A stretch of 64,000 bases of DNA from CAVVJA01 sp963801715 (GCA_963801715.1 CAWDGB010000005.1:1-64000), one strand, 5' to 3'. Counted from the stretch's first letter, positions 1 to 9,002 are shown. The notes: generated by a model not told the origin, from the sequence alone. Numbers and translations are program-made.

Positions 1-600
1 GCCGGTGGCGATGTCGGTGACCGTCAGCGAGTAGGCGAACTCGCCGTTGGCGTCGCCGCCTTCGTGCCCGACCAGGTCGATCTCCACGAACCCGGGGGTG
101 TTCTCGTCCGAGCTGGGCCCACGTCCGCATCGGGATCTGGGTCTTGAGTAGCGATCCCGGCTTGGTGTGTGCACGGCCTTTCAGCTGCAAGCGTGTGCGG
201 TCGTCGGCGAGCCGCCGATCGATCGTGGCCGCCGACATCACGCACAGAGGCCCGCGGTCTCATCGATGTCGAGCGTGCCGGCGCAGCGCCACCAGGGTCG
301 GTAACCCGGCGCCAGCGTTTCCCGGTCGGCCCGTCCAGGTCGCCCAGCACACCCGCAGCGCCGCGATCACCGCCTCGTCATACTTCACAACCGGCTCGCG
401 GTCCTGCGCGGCGGCCGCGGCTCGCCGACCGGCGCGTTCGGATCGCCCTGCGGGCATGATCCCGATGCCAGCTGGTCAACCCAACTCGTCCAAGATCGCG
501 ACCGCTCCGCGCGAGCCCCGCAGCTCTTGATCTCCTTGGTCACCACCCGCCGCACGCTCAAATCCAGCCCCATCCACGCAGCCACGCAGCCGGGCATCTT
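1..600 (-). pseudogene. Decayed DDE/integrase-core transposase (runs off the left edge)
   Basis: Reading the minus strand in three frames gives parts of one transposase: an N-terminal start near 573-597, a helix-turn-helix-like stretch SWHRDHARRAIR near 480-440, a central part containing MSAATIDRRLADDRTRLQ near 235-180, and the beginning of the catalytic core GFVEIDLVGHEGGDANGEF near 95-35. The last segment holds the first catalytic Asp (EIDLVGHEGG) of integrase-core transposases. The pieces lie in different frames, with shifts near 495, between about 330 and 240, and near 105-118, so no full protein can be made. The C-terminal half lies outside the window. The family is clear from the motif order; the exact IS name is not. 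Confidence 0.75.
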
Positions 601-649
601 AGATGAGTCAACGACACGCGCTACGCGGGCATTTTCGATGAGTCACGAA
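591..649. repeat. Two near-identical 24-bp direct repeats at the IS end
   Basis: Copies at 591-614 and 626-649 both read CGGGCAT.TT.GATGAGTCA with few mismatches and are spaced 35 bp apart. They lie just upstream of the start of the decayed transposase, so they are probably part of its terminal repeat. That link is inferred from position. Confidence 0.5.
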
Positions 650-729
650 CGGCGGGTTGGGGGAACGCCAGGCGTCGCCTATGCTGGGCGGGTTCCTCCG
701 GCGGGGCTATAGCATGAGTCGGATATTCC

Positions 730-802
730 GCCCTCATCGTCTAGAGGCCCAGGACGCCGTCCTTTCAAGGCGGTAGCACGGGTTCGAATCCCGTTGGGGG
801 CA
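730..802 (+). tRNA. tRNA-Glu (anticodon TTC)
   Basis: The acceptor stem pairs 730-736 with 795-801, with discriminator A802. The anticodon arm is 757-773 with loop CTTTCAA and anticodon TTC at 764-766. The T-loop reads GGTTCGAATCC. No CCA is encoded (the next bases are CGC). It is followed 37 bases later by tRNA-Asp, the usual actinobacterial tandem. Confidence 0.96.
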
Positions 803-839
803 CGCAGTCGGTCGACGAGTTGCCTCCGGGCAACGCCGA

Positions 840-913
840 GGCCCCGTAGCTCAGTTGGTGAGAGCGCCGCCCTGTCACGGCGGAGGTCGCCGGTTCAAGT
901 CCGGTCGGGGTCG
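840..913 (+). tRNA. tRNA-Asp (anticodon GTC), with encoded CCA
   Basis: The acceptor stem pairs 840-846 with 906-912, with discriminator G913 and a genomically encoded CCA at 914-916. The anticodon loop CTGTCAC gives GTC. The T-loop reads GGTTCAAGTCC. It is probably co-transcribed with the tRNA-Glu just upstream. Confidence 0.96.
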
Positions 914-1074
914 CCATCTGGGGCGTGTCCCGCGACGTCGGCTCGTCGGCGAACGGTGCCGAACAGCAATTACTCCAGCGAAACCGATGGGCCCGACACC
1001 GCGGGGGAACGGTGCCGGGCCCGTGGGAGCGACGCGCCGGCCAGCCGGCCCGTCTCTACCCGCCGGCTCGACAG

Positions 1075-1698
1075 TCAGGAGCCGGAGTCGCTGGGTTCAG
1101 AAGACGGCTCGGACGGCTCGGAGGGCTGGGCCGACGAACCATCAGACGGCGCTCCGGAACCACCAGAGGGCGCGGACGAACCACCAGAGGGCGCCGAAGG
1201 AGCGCCGCTTGGCGCTGATCCGGACGGCGGCCGCGGGCCAAATCCGCGACCGGGACCGGGATGCCGGAAGCCACCGCGCTCGCCATGCCCGAACTCGAAG
1301 CCCTTGCCGATCGAGGTGGCGTCGAGTGACGTACCGTCCGCGTCTACGCTGCCCACGGCGACGATCCGGGTACCGACGGCGGGATTAGCTGTGAGGCCGT
1401 CCCGATACGCCGTCTTGCTGCTCGTCTTGATCGTGCGGGTGAACCCGTCGAAGTCCTTGATCAGGATCTCGTTCCCGCGCACCGAGGTCACCGCCCCGGC
1501 GAGATGGGGCTGATGCTTGGGCGGAGCGGGCGGCTGCGCAGGTGCCGAACTTCCGGGACTCGAGGGTGCCGCCGTCGGCGTGCTCGACCCGGGTCCGGAC
1601 GCCGCCGCAATAGCGACGCCGGTTCCGCCGGCAACGACGACCGCCGCGGCGCCGCCGAGAACGGCGATACGCATGCGACGGGTGGACTGCAGTGCCAT
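1075..1698 (-). CDS. Secreted DUF5666-like protein with Ser/Pro/Gly-rich tail
   Basis: 207 residues. A basic N-terminus (STRRMR) and a hydrophobic Ala/Val stretch (about residues 10-33) form a signal peptide or anchor. A Ser/Pro/Ala linker follows. Residues about 67-135 form a small beta domain with the DUF5666 pattern (GAVTSVRGNEILIKDFDG...VGTRIVAVGSVDADGTS). The last 70 residues are a low-complexity repeat of SAPSGG and SEPS units, as in cell-wall spacer regions. The ATG at 1698 has a good AAGGAG site about 10 bases upstream. It is divergent from the two-component system at 1832-3976, which suggests that system may control it. Function is unknown; DUF5666 proteins are typically extracytoplasmic. 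Confidence 0.72.
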   Translation of the reverse strand: MALQSTRRMRIAVLGGAAAVVVAGGTGVAIAAASGPGSSTPTAAPSSPGSSAPAQPPAPPKHQPHLAGAVTSVRGNEILIKDFDGFTRTIKTSSKTAYRDGLTANPAVGTRIVAVGSVDADGTSLDATSIGKGFEFGHGERGGFRHPGPGRGFGPRPPSGSAPSGAPSAPSGGSSAPSGGSGAPSDGSSAQPSEPSEPSSEPSDSGS

Positions 1699-1764
1699 AT
1701 GGGCTGATCTCCTTCCGCTCTCCTTCCGCGGGTAGGTCCCGCCCTGTCGAGACTTCTCCCACAG

Positions 1765-1781
1765 GCTGAAGGCCAGCTGAA
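1765..1781. promoter_or_regulatory. Candidate response-regulator direct repeat
   Basis: GCTGAA occurs at 1765-1770 and 1776-1781, 11 bp start to start, in the short divergent region between the DUF5666 gene and the OmpR-type regulator. Tandem half-sites one helical turn apart are typical for OmpR/PhoB-family regulators. The assignment is inference from spacing and position. Confidence 0.35.
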
Positions 1782-1831
1782 TCGGCCGGACTCTTCAGAA
1801 TCTCTACAGGAAGGCAGCGCACGATCGATTC

Positions 1832-2530
1832 GTGACGAATGACGCGGCCCGGGTATTGGTCGTTGAGGACGAGCCGGTCCTGCGTCGAGCTGTCTGCGAA
1901 GCGTTACGGGACGCGGGTCTGACGGTGGCCGCGAACCCGGATGGTGCCGAGTTTGCCGCCCAGGTCGCCGCCTTCCGGCCGGACGTCGCGGTCCTGGACG
2001 TGATGCTTCCGACCACGTCCGGCCTCGCGCTGGCCGAACATCTGCGCCGGCACACGCAGGCCGGAATTGTGTTCGTGACCGCCCGCGACGGTGTCGCCGA
2101 TCGGCTCAACGGCTTCGAGGTCGGTGCCGACGACTATGTGGTCAAGCCGTTCGTAGCGGCCGAGCTCGTGGCTCGCGTGCGAGCCGTGCTGCGCCGCGCT
2201 GGCCGGCTCCGATCGACGACCGTCGAGGTGGCCGACGTCGTCATCGACGAGGATGCCGGTGAGGTTCTGCGCGGCGGGTGTCGCATAGCCGTGACCGCGA
2301 CTGAGCTCCGGTTGCTCGGCTACCTTGCCCGCCAGCGCGGCCGGGTGGTCTCCAAGACGCAGATCCTCACCCAGGTCTGGGGCTATGACGCGTACGACCC
2401 GAATCTCGTCGAGGCCTACGTCTCGACCCTGCGCCGCAAGCTCGAGCAACATGGGCCGCGGGTCATCCACACCGTTCGTGGCGTGGGCTATCGAATCGGC
2501 GAGACAACGGCCGGCGGGGCGACCGGGTGA
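1832..2530 (+). CDS. OmpR/PhoB-family response regulator
   Basis: 232 residues from a GTG start. The receiver domain (about 8-122) has the acidic pair E12/D13, phosphoacceptor D56 in VAVLDVMLP, T83 and K105 (VVKPF). The C-terminal winged helix (about 135-225) carries the family signature in LLGYLARQRGRVVSKTQIL and the final TVRGVGYRI. It should bind DNA when phosphorylated by the histidine kinase encoded directly downstream. The two genes abut, with the kinase frame opening at the stop codon, so they form one transcription unit. Confidence 0.95.
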   Translation: MTNDAARVLVVEDEPVLRRAVCEALRDAGLTVAANPDGAEFAAQVAAFRPDVAVLDVMLPTTSGLALAEHLRRHTQAGIVFVTARDGVADRLNGFEVGADDYVVKPFVAAELVARVRAVLRRAGRLRSTTVEVADVVIDEDAGEVLRGGCRIAVTATELRLLGYLARQRGRVVSKTQILTQVWGYDAYDPNLVEAYVSTLRRKLEQHGPRVIHTVRGVGYRIGETTAGGATG

Positions 2531-2575
2531 CGGCCGAGCGCTCTCCGCACCGGGTCGCTGCGCCGACGGGTCGTC

Positions 2576-3976
2576 GTGATCGCGCTCGGGTTGCTCATGG
2601 TTGTCCTCGTGGCGGTCGCGCTCGTCGTGAACTACCTTCTCGGCGACCGAATGCGCGCCGACCTTCGGCAGCGCCTCCTGGACCGCGCGAGCTATGCGCA
2701 GATGCTCTCGGACCAGGGCGTGTCGGGTCAGACCCTGGCCGACCGGTTGGCCGGCCAGGGCATCACAGCCACGCTAACCACAACCGGTGGGCAGGAATTC
2801 ATCGGCCGCGAGGCGCCTGTCTGGCCGGGCAGTCGCCCGGGCGAACGCCCACCGCCACCGCCGGCTCGCCGCACGACGTCGACAGTGCAGGAGAACGGCG
2901 AGCAGTTGGCCGTTCGACTGGATCTCGGTGACGCCGTGTTGACGTTGCAGACCTCGCAGGCCGAGATCGATCACACCTTGACCTTGCTGCGTCGCATCGA
3001 ACTCGTCGCGGGCGCGGTCACCCTTCTGGTCGTCGGCTTCGTCATGATCCGGCTCGTCGGTGTCGCCCTCGCGCCGCTGGATCGCATGACCGCCCTCGCC
3101 TGGCGAATCCGTGACGGCGCCCGGGGCCGGCGACTGCGGCCGACCCACCCAGGCACGGATCTTGGCCGAACGGCGACGGCGTTCGACGGGATGCTCGACG
3201 CGCTGGAAGCCGCCGAGGCCGACGCCCGGTCCGCCCAGGATCGGATGCGCCAGTTCCTGGCCGACGCCTCTCATGACCTGCGTACGCCGTTAGCGGCAAT
3301 CGTCGCGAGCGCGGAGCAGGTGCTCCGTACCGACCCGGACCGCGAGACCAGGGAACGCCGGCTGGTGGAGGTCGTTCGGGAGGCGCGACGCTCGTCCCGG
3401 CTCGTCGACGACCTGCTGTTCATGGCCCGGCTGGACTCTCCGGTCGATAACCCGGTGAGCCTGGACCGCAGGCCGGTCGACCTAGCCGCCCTGGCCGGGG
3501 AGCGGATCACGGCGCTGCACCTGCGCCGACCAGACCTGCGGGTCGAACTCGGCACCGGCGCGGCAGTCCCGACGATCGTCGCCGACCCGGACGCGATCAC
3601 CCGAGCACTCGGCAATCTGCTTGACAACGCGGCGGGAGCCACGCCCGCTGGCGGACTCGTGCGGGTCACGGTACGGGCCGAGAACAATTTCGCCGTCGTA
3701 ACCGTGATCGATAGTGGCCGCGGCGTTCCGGCGGGCGATGAGGAGCGCATCTTCGACCGCTTCGTGCGGGTGGGTCCGGACGCCAGCCGGAGCACATCGG
3801 GCTCCGGGCTTGGATTGCCAATCGCCCGAGCGATTGGCCGATCGCATGGCGGAGACGTGCGATGTGTTGCGACAGCCGTCGGTAGCTGCTTCGAGCTCGC
3901 CCTGCCCCTGGCGGAGCTCGTTCGCGGCGCGTGGTCACCCGACCCGAATTCAGTGTCTGCCGGCGTTCAGCGATGA
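2576..3976 (+). CDS. Sensor histidine kinase (HAMP, HisKA, HATPase_c)
   Basis: 466 residues from GTG 2576. Transmembrane segment 1 is about residues 1-22, a roughly 115-residue extracytoplasmic part with a Pro-rich stretch follows, and segment 2 is about 140-163. A HAMP linker precedes the H-box FLADASHDLRTPLAAI with phospho-acceptor His233. The ATP-binding domain shows the N-box NLLDNA, DSGRGVP and GSGLGLPIA. It is the cognate kinase of the upstream response regulator. The start is uncertain: the frame is open back to 2531 and includes the basic stretch SLRRRVVV usually seen before the first membrane helix, but it offers no ATG or GTG there. Confidence 0.92.
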   Translation: MIALGLLMVVLVAVALVVNYLLGDRMRADLRQRLLDRASYAQMLSDQGVSGQTLADRLAGQGITATLTTTGGQEFIGREAPVWPGSRPGERPPPPPARRTTSTVQENGEQLAVRLDLGDAVLTLQTSQAEIDHTLTLLRRIELVAGAVTLLVVGFVMIRLVGVALAPLDRMTALAWRIRDGARGRRLRPTHPGTDLGRTATAFDGMLDALEAAEADARSAQDRMRQFLADASHDLRTPLAAIVASAEQVLRTDPDRETRERRLVEVVREARRSSRLVDDLLFMARLDSPVDNPVSLDRRPVDLAALAGERITALHLRRPDLRVELGTGAAVPTIVADPDAITRALGNLLDNAAGATPAGGLVRVTVRAENNFAVVTVIDSGRGVPAGDEERIFDRFVRVGPDASRSTSGSGLGLPIARAIGRSHGGDVRCVATAVGSCFELALPLAELVRGAWSPDPNSVSAGVQR

Positions 3977-3983
3977 TGGCGGA

Positions 3984-4412
3984 ATGCCGTCGCCCTTCAG
4001 TCTGATCATCGCCGGCGAGCTACCGGCCCGCTTCGTGTGGCAGGACGACGAGGTGGTCGCCTTCCTCACCATCGCGCCGATCCGACCAGGGCATGCCCTC
4101 GTCGTCCCGCGCGCTGAAGTGGACAACTGGCAGAGCGTCGATGCAAACCTGTTCGCGCACTGTACGAGCGTGGCCCAGAAAATCGGGCAGGCGCAGCAGC
4201 GGGCGTTCGATGCGCCGCGCGTCGGATTGATCATCGCCGGATTGGAAGTGCCGCACCTGCACTTGCACGTCATCCCGATTTGGCAAATGGCCGATCTCGA
4301 CTTCGCGCGCGCCAACCACAATCCGCAGCCGTCAGACCTCGACGACGCCGCTGAACGATTGCGTGGCGCCTTGCGTGAGCTCGGATACTCGGCCGAGGTG
4401 CCGTCGGCCTGA
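3984..4412 (+). CDS. HIT-family (histidine triad) nucleotide-binding protein
   Basis: 142 residues. The HIT signature HLHLHVIPIW places the triad at H91, H93 and H95, and the upstream PIRPGHALVVPR segment is the usual HIT nucleotide-binding strand. HIT proteins hydrolyse nucleoside phosphoramidates or dinucleotide polyphosphates. The start at 3984 was chosen because homologues begin just before the PF.. IIAGELP motif; the open frame extends further upstream only by overlapping the kinase gene. It follows the kinase by 7 bases but is probably functionally unrelated to it. It converges with folP2 across a 7-base gap. Confidence 0.9.
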   Translation: MPSPFSLIIAGELPARFVWQDDEVVAFLTIAPIRPGHALVVPRAEVDNWQSVDANLFAHCTSVAQKIGQAQQRAFDAPRVGLIIAGLEVPHLHLHVIPIWQMADLDFARANHNPQPSDLDDAAERLRGALRELGYSAEVPSA

Positions 4413-4419
4413 CTGACCG

Positions 4420-5274
4420 TCAGGCCAGCCCGCGTATCGCCCGGGCCGGCGGATGGATGCCCTTGATCGCGGCGGCCATGTCGAGGATCTGCCGGGTCTC
4501 GGCGATGTTGTGTGCGCGGAACACCCTGGCGCCCTGCCACGCGCAGATCGCCGTCGTCGCGAGCGTGCCGAGCAACCGTTCGCCAAGCGGTCGGGCGAGT
4601 GTTTCCCCGACGAAGTCCTTGTTCGACACCGAGACGAGCACCGGCCAGCCGGTCGCCACGAGCTCGCCGAGCCGGCGAGTCACTTCCAGAGAGTGGTAGG
4701 TGTTCTTCCCGAAGTCGTGGCCGGCGTCGATCCAGATCTGGTCGGCCGGGACGCCGAGTGCCGCCGCCCGCTCGGCGAGAGAGACGACCGTGCGCACGAC
4801 GTCGTCGACGACATCCTCGTACTCAACGCGATGCGGGCGGGTGCGCGGGGTCACGCCGCCGGCATGGGTGCACACGAGTCCGGCGCCGTACTCGGCTGCT
4901 ACTCGAGCCAGGTCGGGATCAGGTCCACCCCACGAGTCATTCAGGATGGTCGCCCCAGCGGCACAGACCGCCGCGCCGACCTCGTGCCGCCAGGTGTCGA
5001 CGCTAATAGGCAGATCGGGATACGCGTTCCGGACGGCGGCCACGAAGTCTCGCGTGCGCTCTATCTCCTCCGCGACGTCGACCTCGTCCCCCGGAGCCGC
5101 TTTCACGCCGCCGATGTCGACGATGTCGGCACCGTCGCGGACGACGTCGTGCACCCGCTGCATAGCGGCATCGAAGGCGAAAGTCGCACCGCGGTCGTAG
5201 AACGAGTCGGGCGTGCGATTGACGATCGCCATGATCTGCAGGGCCCGGCTCAATTGAGATTCCTCTTCGCGCAA
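4420..5274 (-). CDS. folP2: Dihydropteroate synthase homologue, FolP2 type
   Basis: 284 residues. DHPS (pterin-binding TIM barrel) motifs are present: IMAIVNRTPDSFYD at the N-terminus, ADIVDIGG, ISVDTWR, ILNDSWGG, and a C-terminal FRAHNIAETRQ. The KxxF...D region (HDFGKNTYHSLE and SNKDFVG) matches the actinobacterial FolP2 branch rather than the folate-operon FolP1. In mycobacteria this branch sits beside gpgS, as here, and is thought not to supply the main dihydropteroate synthase activity. The start is weak: TTG 5274 is the first usable codon, and ATG 5232 (MAIVNRTPDS) is the alternative. The upstream sequence is a repetitive Arg/Ala-rich stretch. Confidence 0.85.
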   Translation of the reverse strand: MREEESQLSRALQIMAIVNRTPDSFYDRGATFAFDAAMQRVHDVVRDGADIVDIGGVKAAPGDEVDVAEEIERTRDFVAAVRNAYPDLPISVDTWRHEVGAAVCAAGATILNDSWGGPDPDLARVAAEYGAGLVCTHAGGVTPRTRPHRVEYEDVVDDVVRTVVSLAERAAALGVPADQIWIDAGHDFGKNTYHSLEVTRRLGELVATGWPVLVSVSNKDFVGETLARPLGERLLGTLATTAICAWQGARVFRAHNIAETRQILDMAAAIKGIHPPARAIRGLA

Positions 5275-5299
5275 GCGCTCATCGGCCGCTCGTTCCGCT

Positions 5300-5350
5300 C
5301 CTCGGCGCTTGCGCGCTTTCGCGGCGACCCCGCCCTCGGCGCTTGCGCGC
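5300..5350. repeat. 17-bp direct repeat between gpgS and folP2
   Basis: CCTCGGCGCTTGCGCGC occurs at 5300-5316 and again at 5334-5350. A related inverted element (CGCGCAAGCGCT) lies at about 5268-5279. The repeats fall in the gap upstream of folP2; the folP2 frame stays open through them, so they could encode a low-complexity N-terminus or be a small intergenic repeat. Confidence 0.6.
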
Positions 5351-5367
5351 CTGCGATGCTCGCTCGC

Positions 5368-6324
5368 TCAACTACATAACCTCTCCGCGGAGACAGTCGC
5401 CACCGGCGGCCGTTCGTGCACCGGTACCGGGCGCGCGACCCAACCGCCTTCGACCGCTCGGTCGAACTGGTGCAGCACCGCGTGCTCAGCTGGATCGGCC
5501 TGCAGCCGCAGCAACGCCACATGCTGGATCTCAGCGGCCATCACGCCGAGATCGTGCACGCTCTGGTGGCGGTGGCGGCGTACTCCCAGATCGACCTGGG
5601 CCAAGGCGTCAAGGCCGTGGCGCCGCCACGTGTCGAGCAAGACGGCCATCTCCAAGCCGTATCCGACTGGGATCGACAACGACTCCAGCAGCTCGCGGCG
5701 CACCCCCCACTCGCCGCCGATCGGCTGAACGACCGCAGCCAGTTCGGGCCATTTCAAGTTGAGCAACGGCCGGGCCACCAGCTCAGTCACCCGACCGCCT
5801 TGCGGCCGCGCTTCGGCCGCGTCGCCGTTGTCGTCGGCGAACTGCCGGTCGTAGAACCCCTTAACCAGCTGGACGTGCTCGTCGGCCAGCAACGGCCCGA
5901 CGAGTCCGGTGACGAAGTGCGACCCCCATTCGGTCAGGTCGCCGTCGAGAAAGACGAGGATGTCGCCCGTCGCGACGAACAACGACTTCCACACCGCCTC
6001 GCCCTTGCCGCGATAGGCACCGAACTCCGGGCGGATCTCCGCCGCTGCCCACACCTGCGCACCGTTGCTGCGGGCCACGCGGGCAGTCGCGTCGGTCGAG
6101 TCCGAATCGATGACGACCAGCTCGTCGACGAGCGCGGCTGAGTCCATGAGGTCAGCACGGATGCGGCGCACGATAGCCCCGATCGTCGCCTCCTCGTTGC
6201 GTGCGGGGACGACAACCGAGATACGGGCGGGGCGGCTCGCTTTGCGGATGAGTAGCTCGGCAACGGGCCAGTCGGTTGCGGCAGTGGTGCGCGCGGCGAA
6301 CCATGCTCGGGCCCGGGTGATCAT
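5368..6324 (-). CDS. gpgS: Glucosyl-3-phosphoglycerate synthase
   Basis: 318 residues. GT81-family enzyme that transfers glucose from an NDP-glucose to 3-phosphoglycerate, the first step of methylglucose lipopolysaccharide or glucosylglycerate synthesis. Seen: the GT-A nucleotide-binding start ISVVVPARNEEATIG, ELVVIDSDSTD, the acceptor and metal region ILVFLDGDLTEWG, QPIGGEWGVRRELLE, and the C-terminal VRRHRHQSVHDLG motif diagnostic of GpgS. Length and order match the mycobacterial enzyme, and the folP2 neighbour is conserved there too. The frame is intact. The gene reads away from the SMP-30 gene on the same strand. Confidence 0.93.
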   Translation of the reverse strand: MITRARAWFAARTTAATDWPVAELLIRKASRPARISVVVPARNEEATIGAIVRRIRADLMDSAALVDELVVIDSDSTDATARVARSNGAQVWAAAEIRPEFGAYRGKGEAVWKSLFVATGDILVFLDGDLTEWGSHFVTGLVGPLLADEHVQLVKGFYDRQFADDNGDAAEARPQGGRVTELVARPLLNLKWPELAAVVQPIGGEWGVRRELLESLSIPVGYGLEMAVLLDTWRRHGLDALAQVDLGVRRHRHQSVHDLGVMAAEIQHVALLRLQADPAEHAVLHQFDRAVEGGWVARPVPVHERPPVATVSAERLCS

Positions 6325-6424
6325 CGGTAGCTACGCTACGCCGCCTTAGGTCTGGTCAGTTTCGGAGCAAACGCACGCCGCTGGCGATCAGGTCGGGCAC
6401 GGCGGCATCGATCTGTTCGTATCG

Positions 6425-7355
6425 TCAGCAACCACGGGTGTTCACGTACAGGGCGTAGACCGATCGGCTGGCGGCCATGAACAACCGGTTGCCGACCGGA
6501 CCGCCGAAACAAAGATTCGCGCATCGCTCAGGCAACACGATGTGACCGATGCGCGCGCCCATCCGGGTCGAATACGTACACCCCGTCGAACGGCTCGCCA
6601 CCCGCGACCGAGGCCCACAGGTTGCCGTCCTCGTCGCAGCGGATCCCGTCGCTGCTTGCCGGCGTCAAATCAGCGAAGATGCGCCCGTTGCGAGCCTCGC
6701 CCGCGGGATTCGCGTCGTAGACGTAGATATACGGCGTGCTGGAATCCACGACATACAAGCGGGATTCGTCCGGCGAGAAACACAAACCGTTAGGCCGCTC
6801 GAGGTCGCTGACGGCCGTCTCGCCGTCGCCAGTGTTGGGGTCGATCCGGTAGACCGCCGTCGGCAACTCGAACGGAGCGCGCCGACCCTCGTAGTCAGCC
6901 ATGATTCCGTAGCCCGGGTCGGTGAACCACACGGAGCCGTCGGACGCGACGATCACGTCGTTCGGAGCGTTGAGCCGCTTGCCGAGGTATCGGTCCATGA
7001 GCACGGTGATCGAGCCGTCGTACTCGGTGCGGGTCACGCGTCGGGTGCCGTGTTCGCAGGAGACCAGTCGGCCGACACGATCACGGGTGTTGCCGTTGGC
7101 ATAGTCCGACGGACGCCGGAAGTCCGTGACGACGCCCGTCGCCTCGTCCCATCGGCACAACCGGTTGTTGGGGATGTCGCTCCACACCAGCGCGTGGTGG
7201 TCGCCGAACCACACCGGTCCCTCAGCCCAGCGCATGCCCGTCGCGATGCGTTCGACTGCAGCATTACCGATGCAGTAGCGCTCGAATCCGGGGTCGAGCA
7301 CCTGGATGGCCGGGTCGGGGTATCGCTGGGGCGTGGCCAACCGTTCGGGTTCCAC
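6425..7355 (-). CDS. SMP-30/gluconolactonase-family protein (one +1 frame break)
   Basis: A six-bladed propeller lactonase-like protein. Motifs in order: ERIATGMRWAEGPVWFGD, LVWSDIPNNRLCRWD, NGNTRDRVGRLVSCEHGTRRV, LNAPNDVIVASDGSVWFTDP, ERPNGLCFSPDESRLYVVD and DGIRCDEDGNLWASV. These supply the usual metal-binding Glu, Asn and Asp positions. Near 6558-6560 (the GGG of ...DPDG) the frame shifts by +1, and the tail ARIGHIVLPERCANLCFGG...NTRGC continues perfectly to the stop at 6425. Without the shift the protein ends early at 6528. The start is uncertain: GTG 7355 with GAGAGGA upstream was chosen; an ATG further up would overlap the divergent SDR gene. The substrate is unknown. Confidence 0.8.
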
Positions 7356-7389
7356 GCGGCCACGTCCTCTCGGGATAGGGTCGCCGCCC

Positions 7390-8145
7390 ATGAGCATGTC
7401 ACAGGCGTCGCGTATCGCCGTGATTACCGGCGCGGGCAGCGGCATCGGAGCGGCCGTCGCGCTAGCTCTGGCGGGTGACGGTTGGACCGTCGTTCTCGCC
7501 GGGCGCCGCCTCGAGACGCTGATCGGCACGGCCCGGCGGGGCGCCGGTTCGTTCGATCCGGTCGTCGCGGATGTCACGGACGAGGCGTCCGTGCGCGAGC
7601 TATTCGACACGGCCGTTGCGCACCACGGCCGGGTGGACCTGCTGTTCAACAACGCCGGTGTGAGTGCCCCGGCCCGGTTGATCGACGAACTGTCGCTCGC
7701 CGAATGGCAGTCGGTCGTGGACGTGAACCTGACCGGGATGTTCCTCTGCACCCGGGAGGCGTTCCGCGTCATGCGAACGCAGGACCCACCGGGCGGACGC
7801 ATCATCAACAACGGCTCGATCGCGGCACACGCGCCGCGGCCGCTGTCCGTCGCGTACACGACTACGAAGCATGCCGTCACCGGGCTGACCAAGTCGACAT
7901 CGCTCGACGGGCGGCCGTTCGATATCGCCTGCGGGCAGATCGACATCGGCAACGCGGTTACCGACATGAGCACCCGGCAGGCCGCCGGCATCGTGCAGGC
8001 CGATGGCGCCGTCCGAGCCGAGCCGAGCATGGACGTCGCGGACGTTGGCCGGGCCGTGCTCTACATGGCGAACCTTCCGCTCGACGCCAACGTCAGCACG
8101 ATGACGGTCATGGCGACCAAGATGCCGTTCGTCGGCCGCGGCTAA
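7390..8145 (+). CDS. Short-chain dehydrogenase/reductase
   Basis: 251 residues, classical SDR. The NAD(P)-binding motif is TGAGSGIG (13-20), NNAG sits at 87-90, and the catalytic set is S143, Y156 and K160 (YTTTK). The DVNLTG motif is at 111-116. The C-terminus is short and lacks an obvious membrane segment. The gene is divergent from the SMP-30 gene, with the two starts only tens of bases apart, so the pair may share regulation and act on related sugar or lactone substrates; that is inference. The substrate cannot be read from the sequence. Confidence 0.9.
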   Translation: MSMSQASRIAVITGAGSGIGAAVALALAGDGWTVVLAGRRLETLIGTARRGAGSFDPVVADVTDEASVRELFDTAVAHHGRVDLLFNNAGVSAPARLIDELSLAEWQSVVDVNLTGMFLCTREAFRVMRTQDPPGGRIINNGSIAAHAPRPLSVAYTTTKHAVTGLTKSTSLDGRPFDIACGQIDIGNAVTDMSTRQAAGIVQADGAVRAEPSMDVADVGRAVLYMANLPLDANVSTMTVMATKMPFVGRG

Positions 8146-8271
8146 GGCCCGCAGGCCTGCAGCTTCCTGCGCATTGGTGGGACGGCTGCGCACTACTGAG
8201 ACGCTCAGACGTTCACTCCTGCCCCATGAGCTCGCGGGAAGCGACGGTGGAGAGCCGCGTACGGTTCGTTC

Positions 8272-8938
8272 GTGGCCGGGCCCCGACTGATTGCCGCCGC
8301 GCACGGCACGAGATCGGCCGCTGGACTCGCCATGCTGGCCGAGTTGGCCGACCTGCTCCGGGCCGCCCGACCGGGGTGTGACGTCGACCTGTGCTACCTG
8401 GACGCGGTAGACGCCGAGCCTGCGAAGTGCGCTCGACGGCCGACCTGGACCGTCGGTGGTCGTGCCGATGCTGCTATCGACCGGTTACCACGTCACGCAG
8501 GACATCCCGACCGTGACGTCCGGCCGCCGAGAGGTCCGGGTAGCTGATCGGCTCGGCCCGCATCCGCTGCTGACCTCTGCTCTCGTCGACCGGCTCACTG
8601 CGGCGGGCGGGGCGGGCGCCGACCAGATTGCCCTGGTCGCCTCCGGATCGAGCCACCCGGGCGCGGCCGTCGATCTCGCCCGCGCGGCCGGCGACCTCGC
8701 CGAGCGCCTCCAGCGCACGGTCACACCGGTGACGCTCGGCGCCGACCCGGCCCGCCGGATTGCGGCGCTGAGCCGGAAGGGCACGGTGGCGGTCGCGACC
8801 TACCTGCTCGCCGAGGGATTGTTTGCCGACCAGGTTCGAGCCGCCGCGCCGGGACTACCGGTTGGCGCCCCGATCGGGGCTCATCCGGCGGTCGTCGAGC
8901 TTGTCTGGCGACGTTACGACGAGGCCGCCGGCTCCTGA
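8272..8938 (+). CDS. CbiX/SirB-like sirohydrochlorin chelatase (one +1 frame break)
   Basis: The N-terminus RLIAAAHGTRSAAG has the metal-binding His of class II chelatases. It is followed by VDLCYLDAVDAEP, a +1 shift near 8425, then SALDGRPGPSVVVPMLLSTGYHV, which carries the second conserved His, and a second half with LVASGSSHPGA. This two-domain layout matches actinobacterial CbiX/sirohydrochlorin ferrochelatase-like proteins that insert Fe or Co into sirohydrochlorin. Start GTG 8272 was chosen at the family N-terminus. No other sirohaem or cobalamin gene is nearby. Confidence 0.8.
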
Positions 8939-9002
8939 TGGTCGGGTATGCTCCCGAGTCGGACGTCCGGCGGCGTCCCACAACCGCCGGTGCAGGCGTT
9001 GC

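Noticed and set aside
6528..8030. A 500-residue protein made of SMP-30 plus a long N-terminal extension
   Set aside because: The extension is the antisense of the intact SDR gene at 7390-8145; the SMP-30 part starts near 7355.
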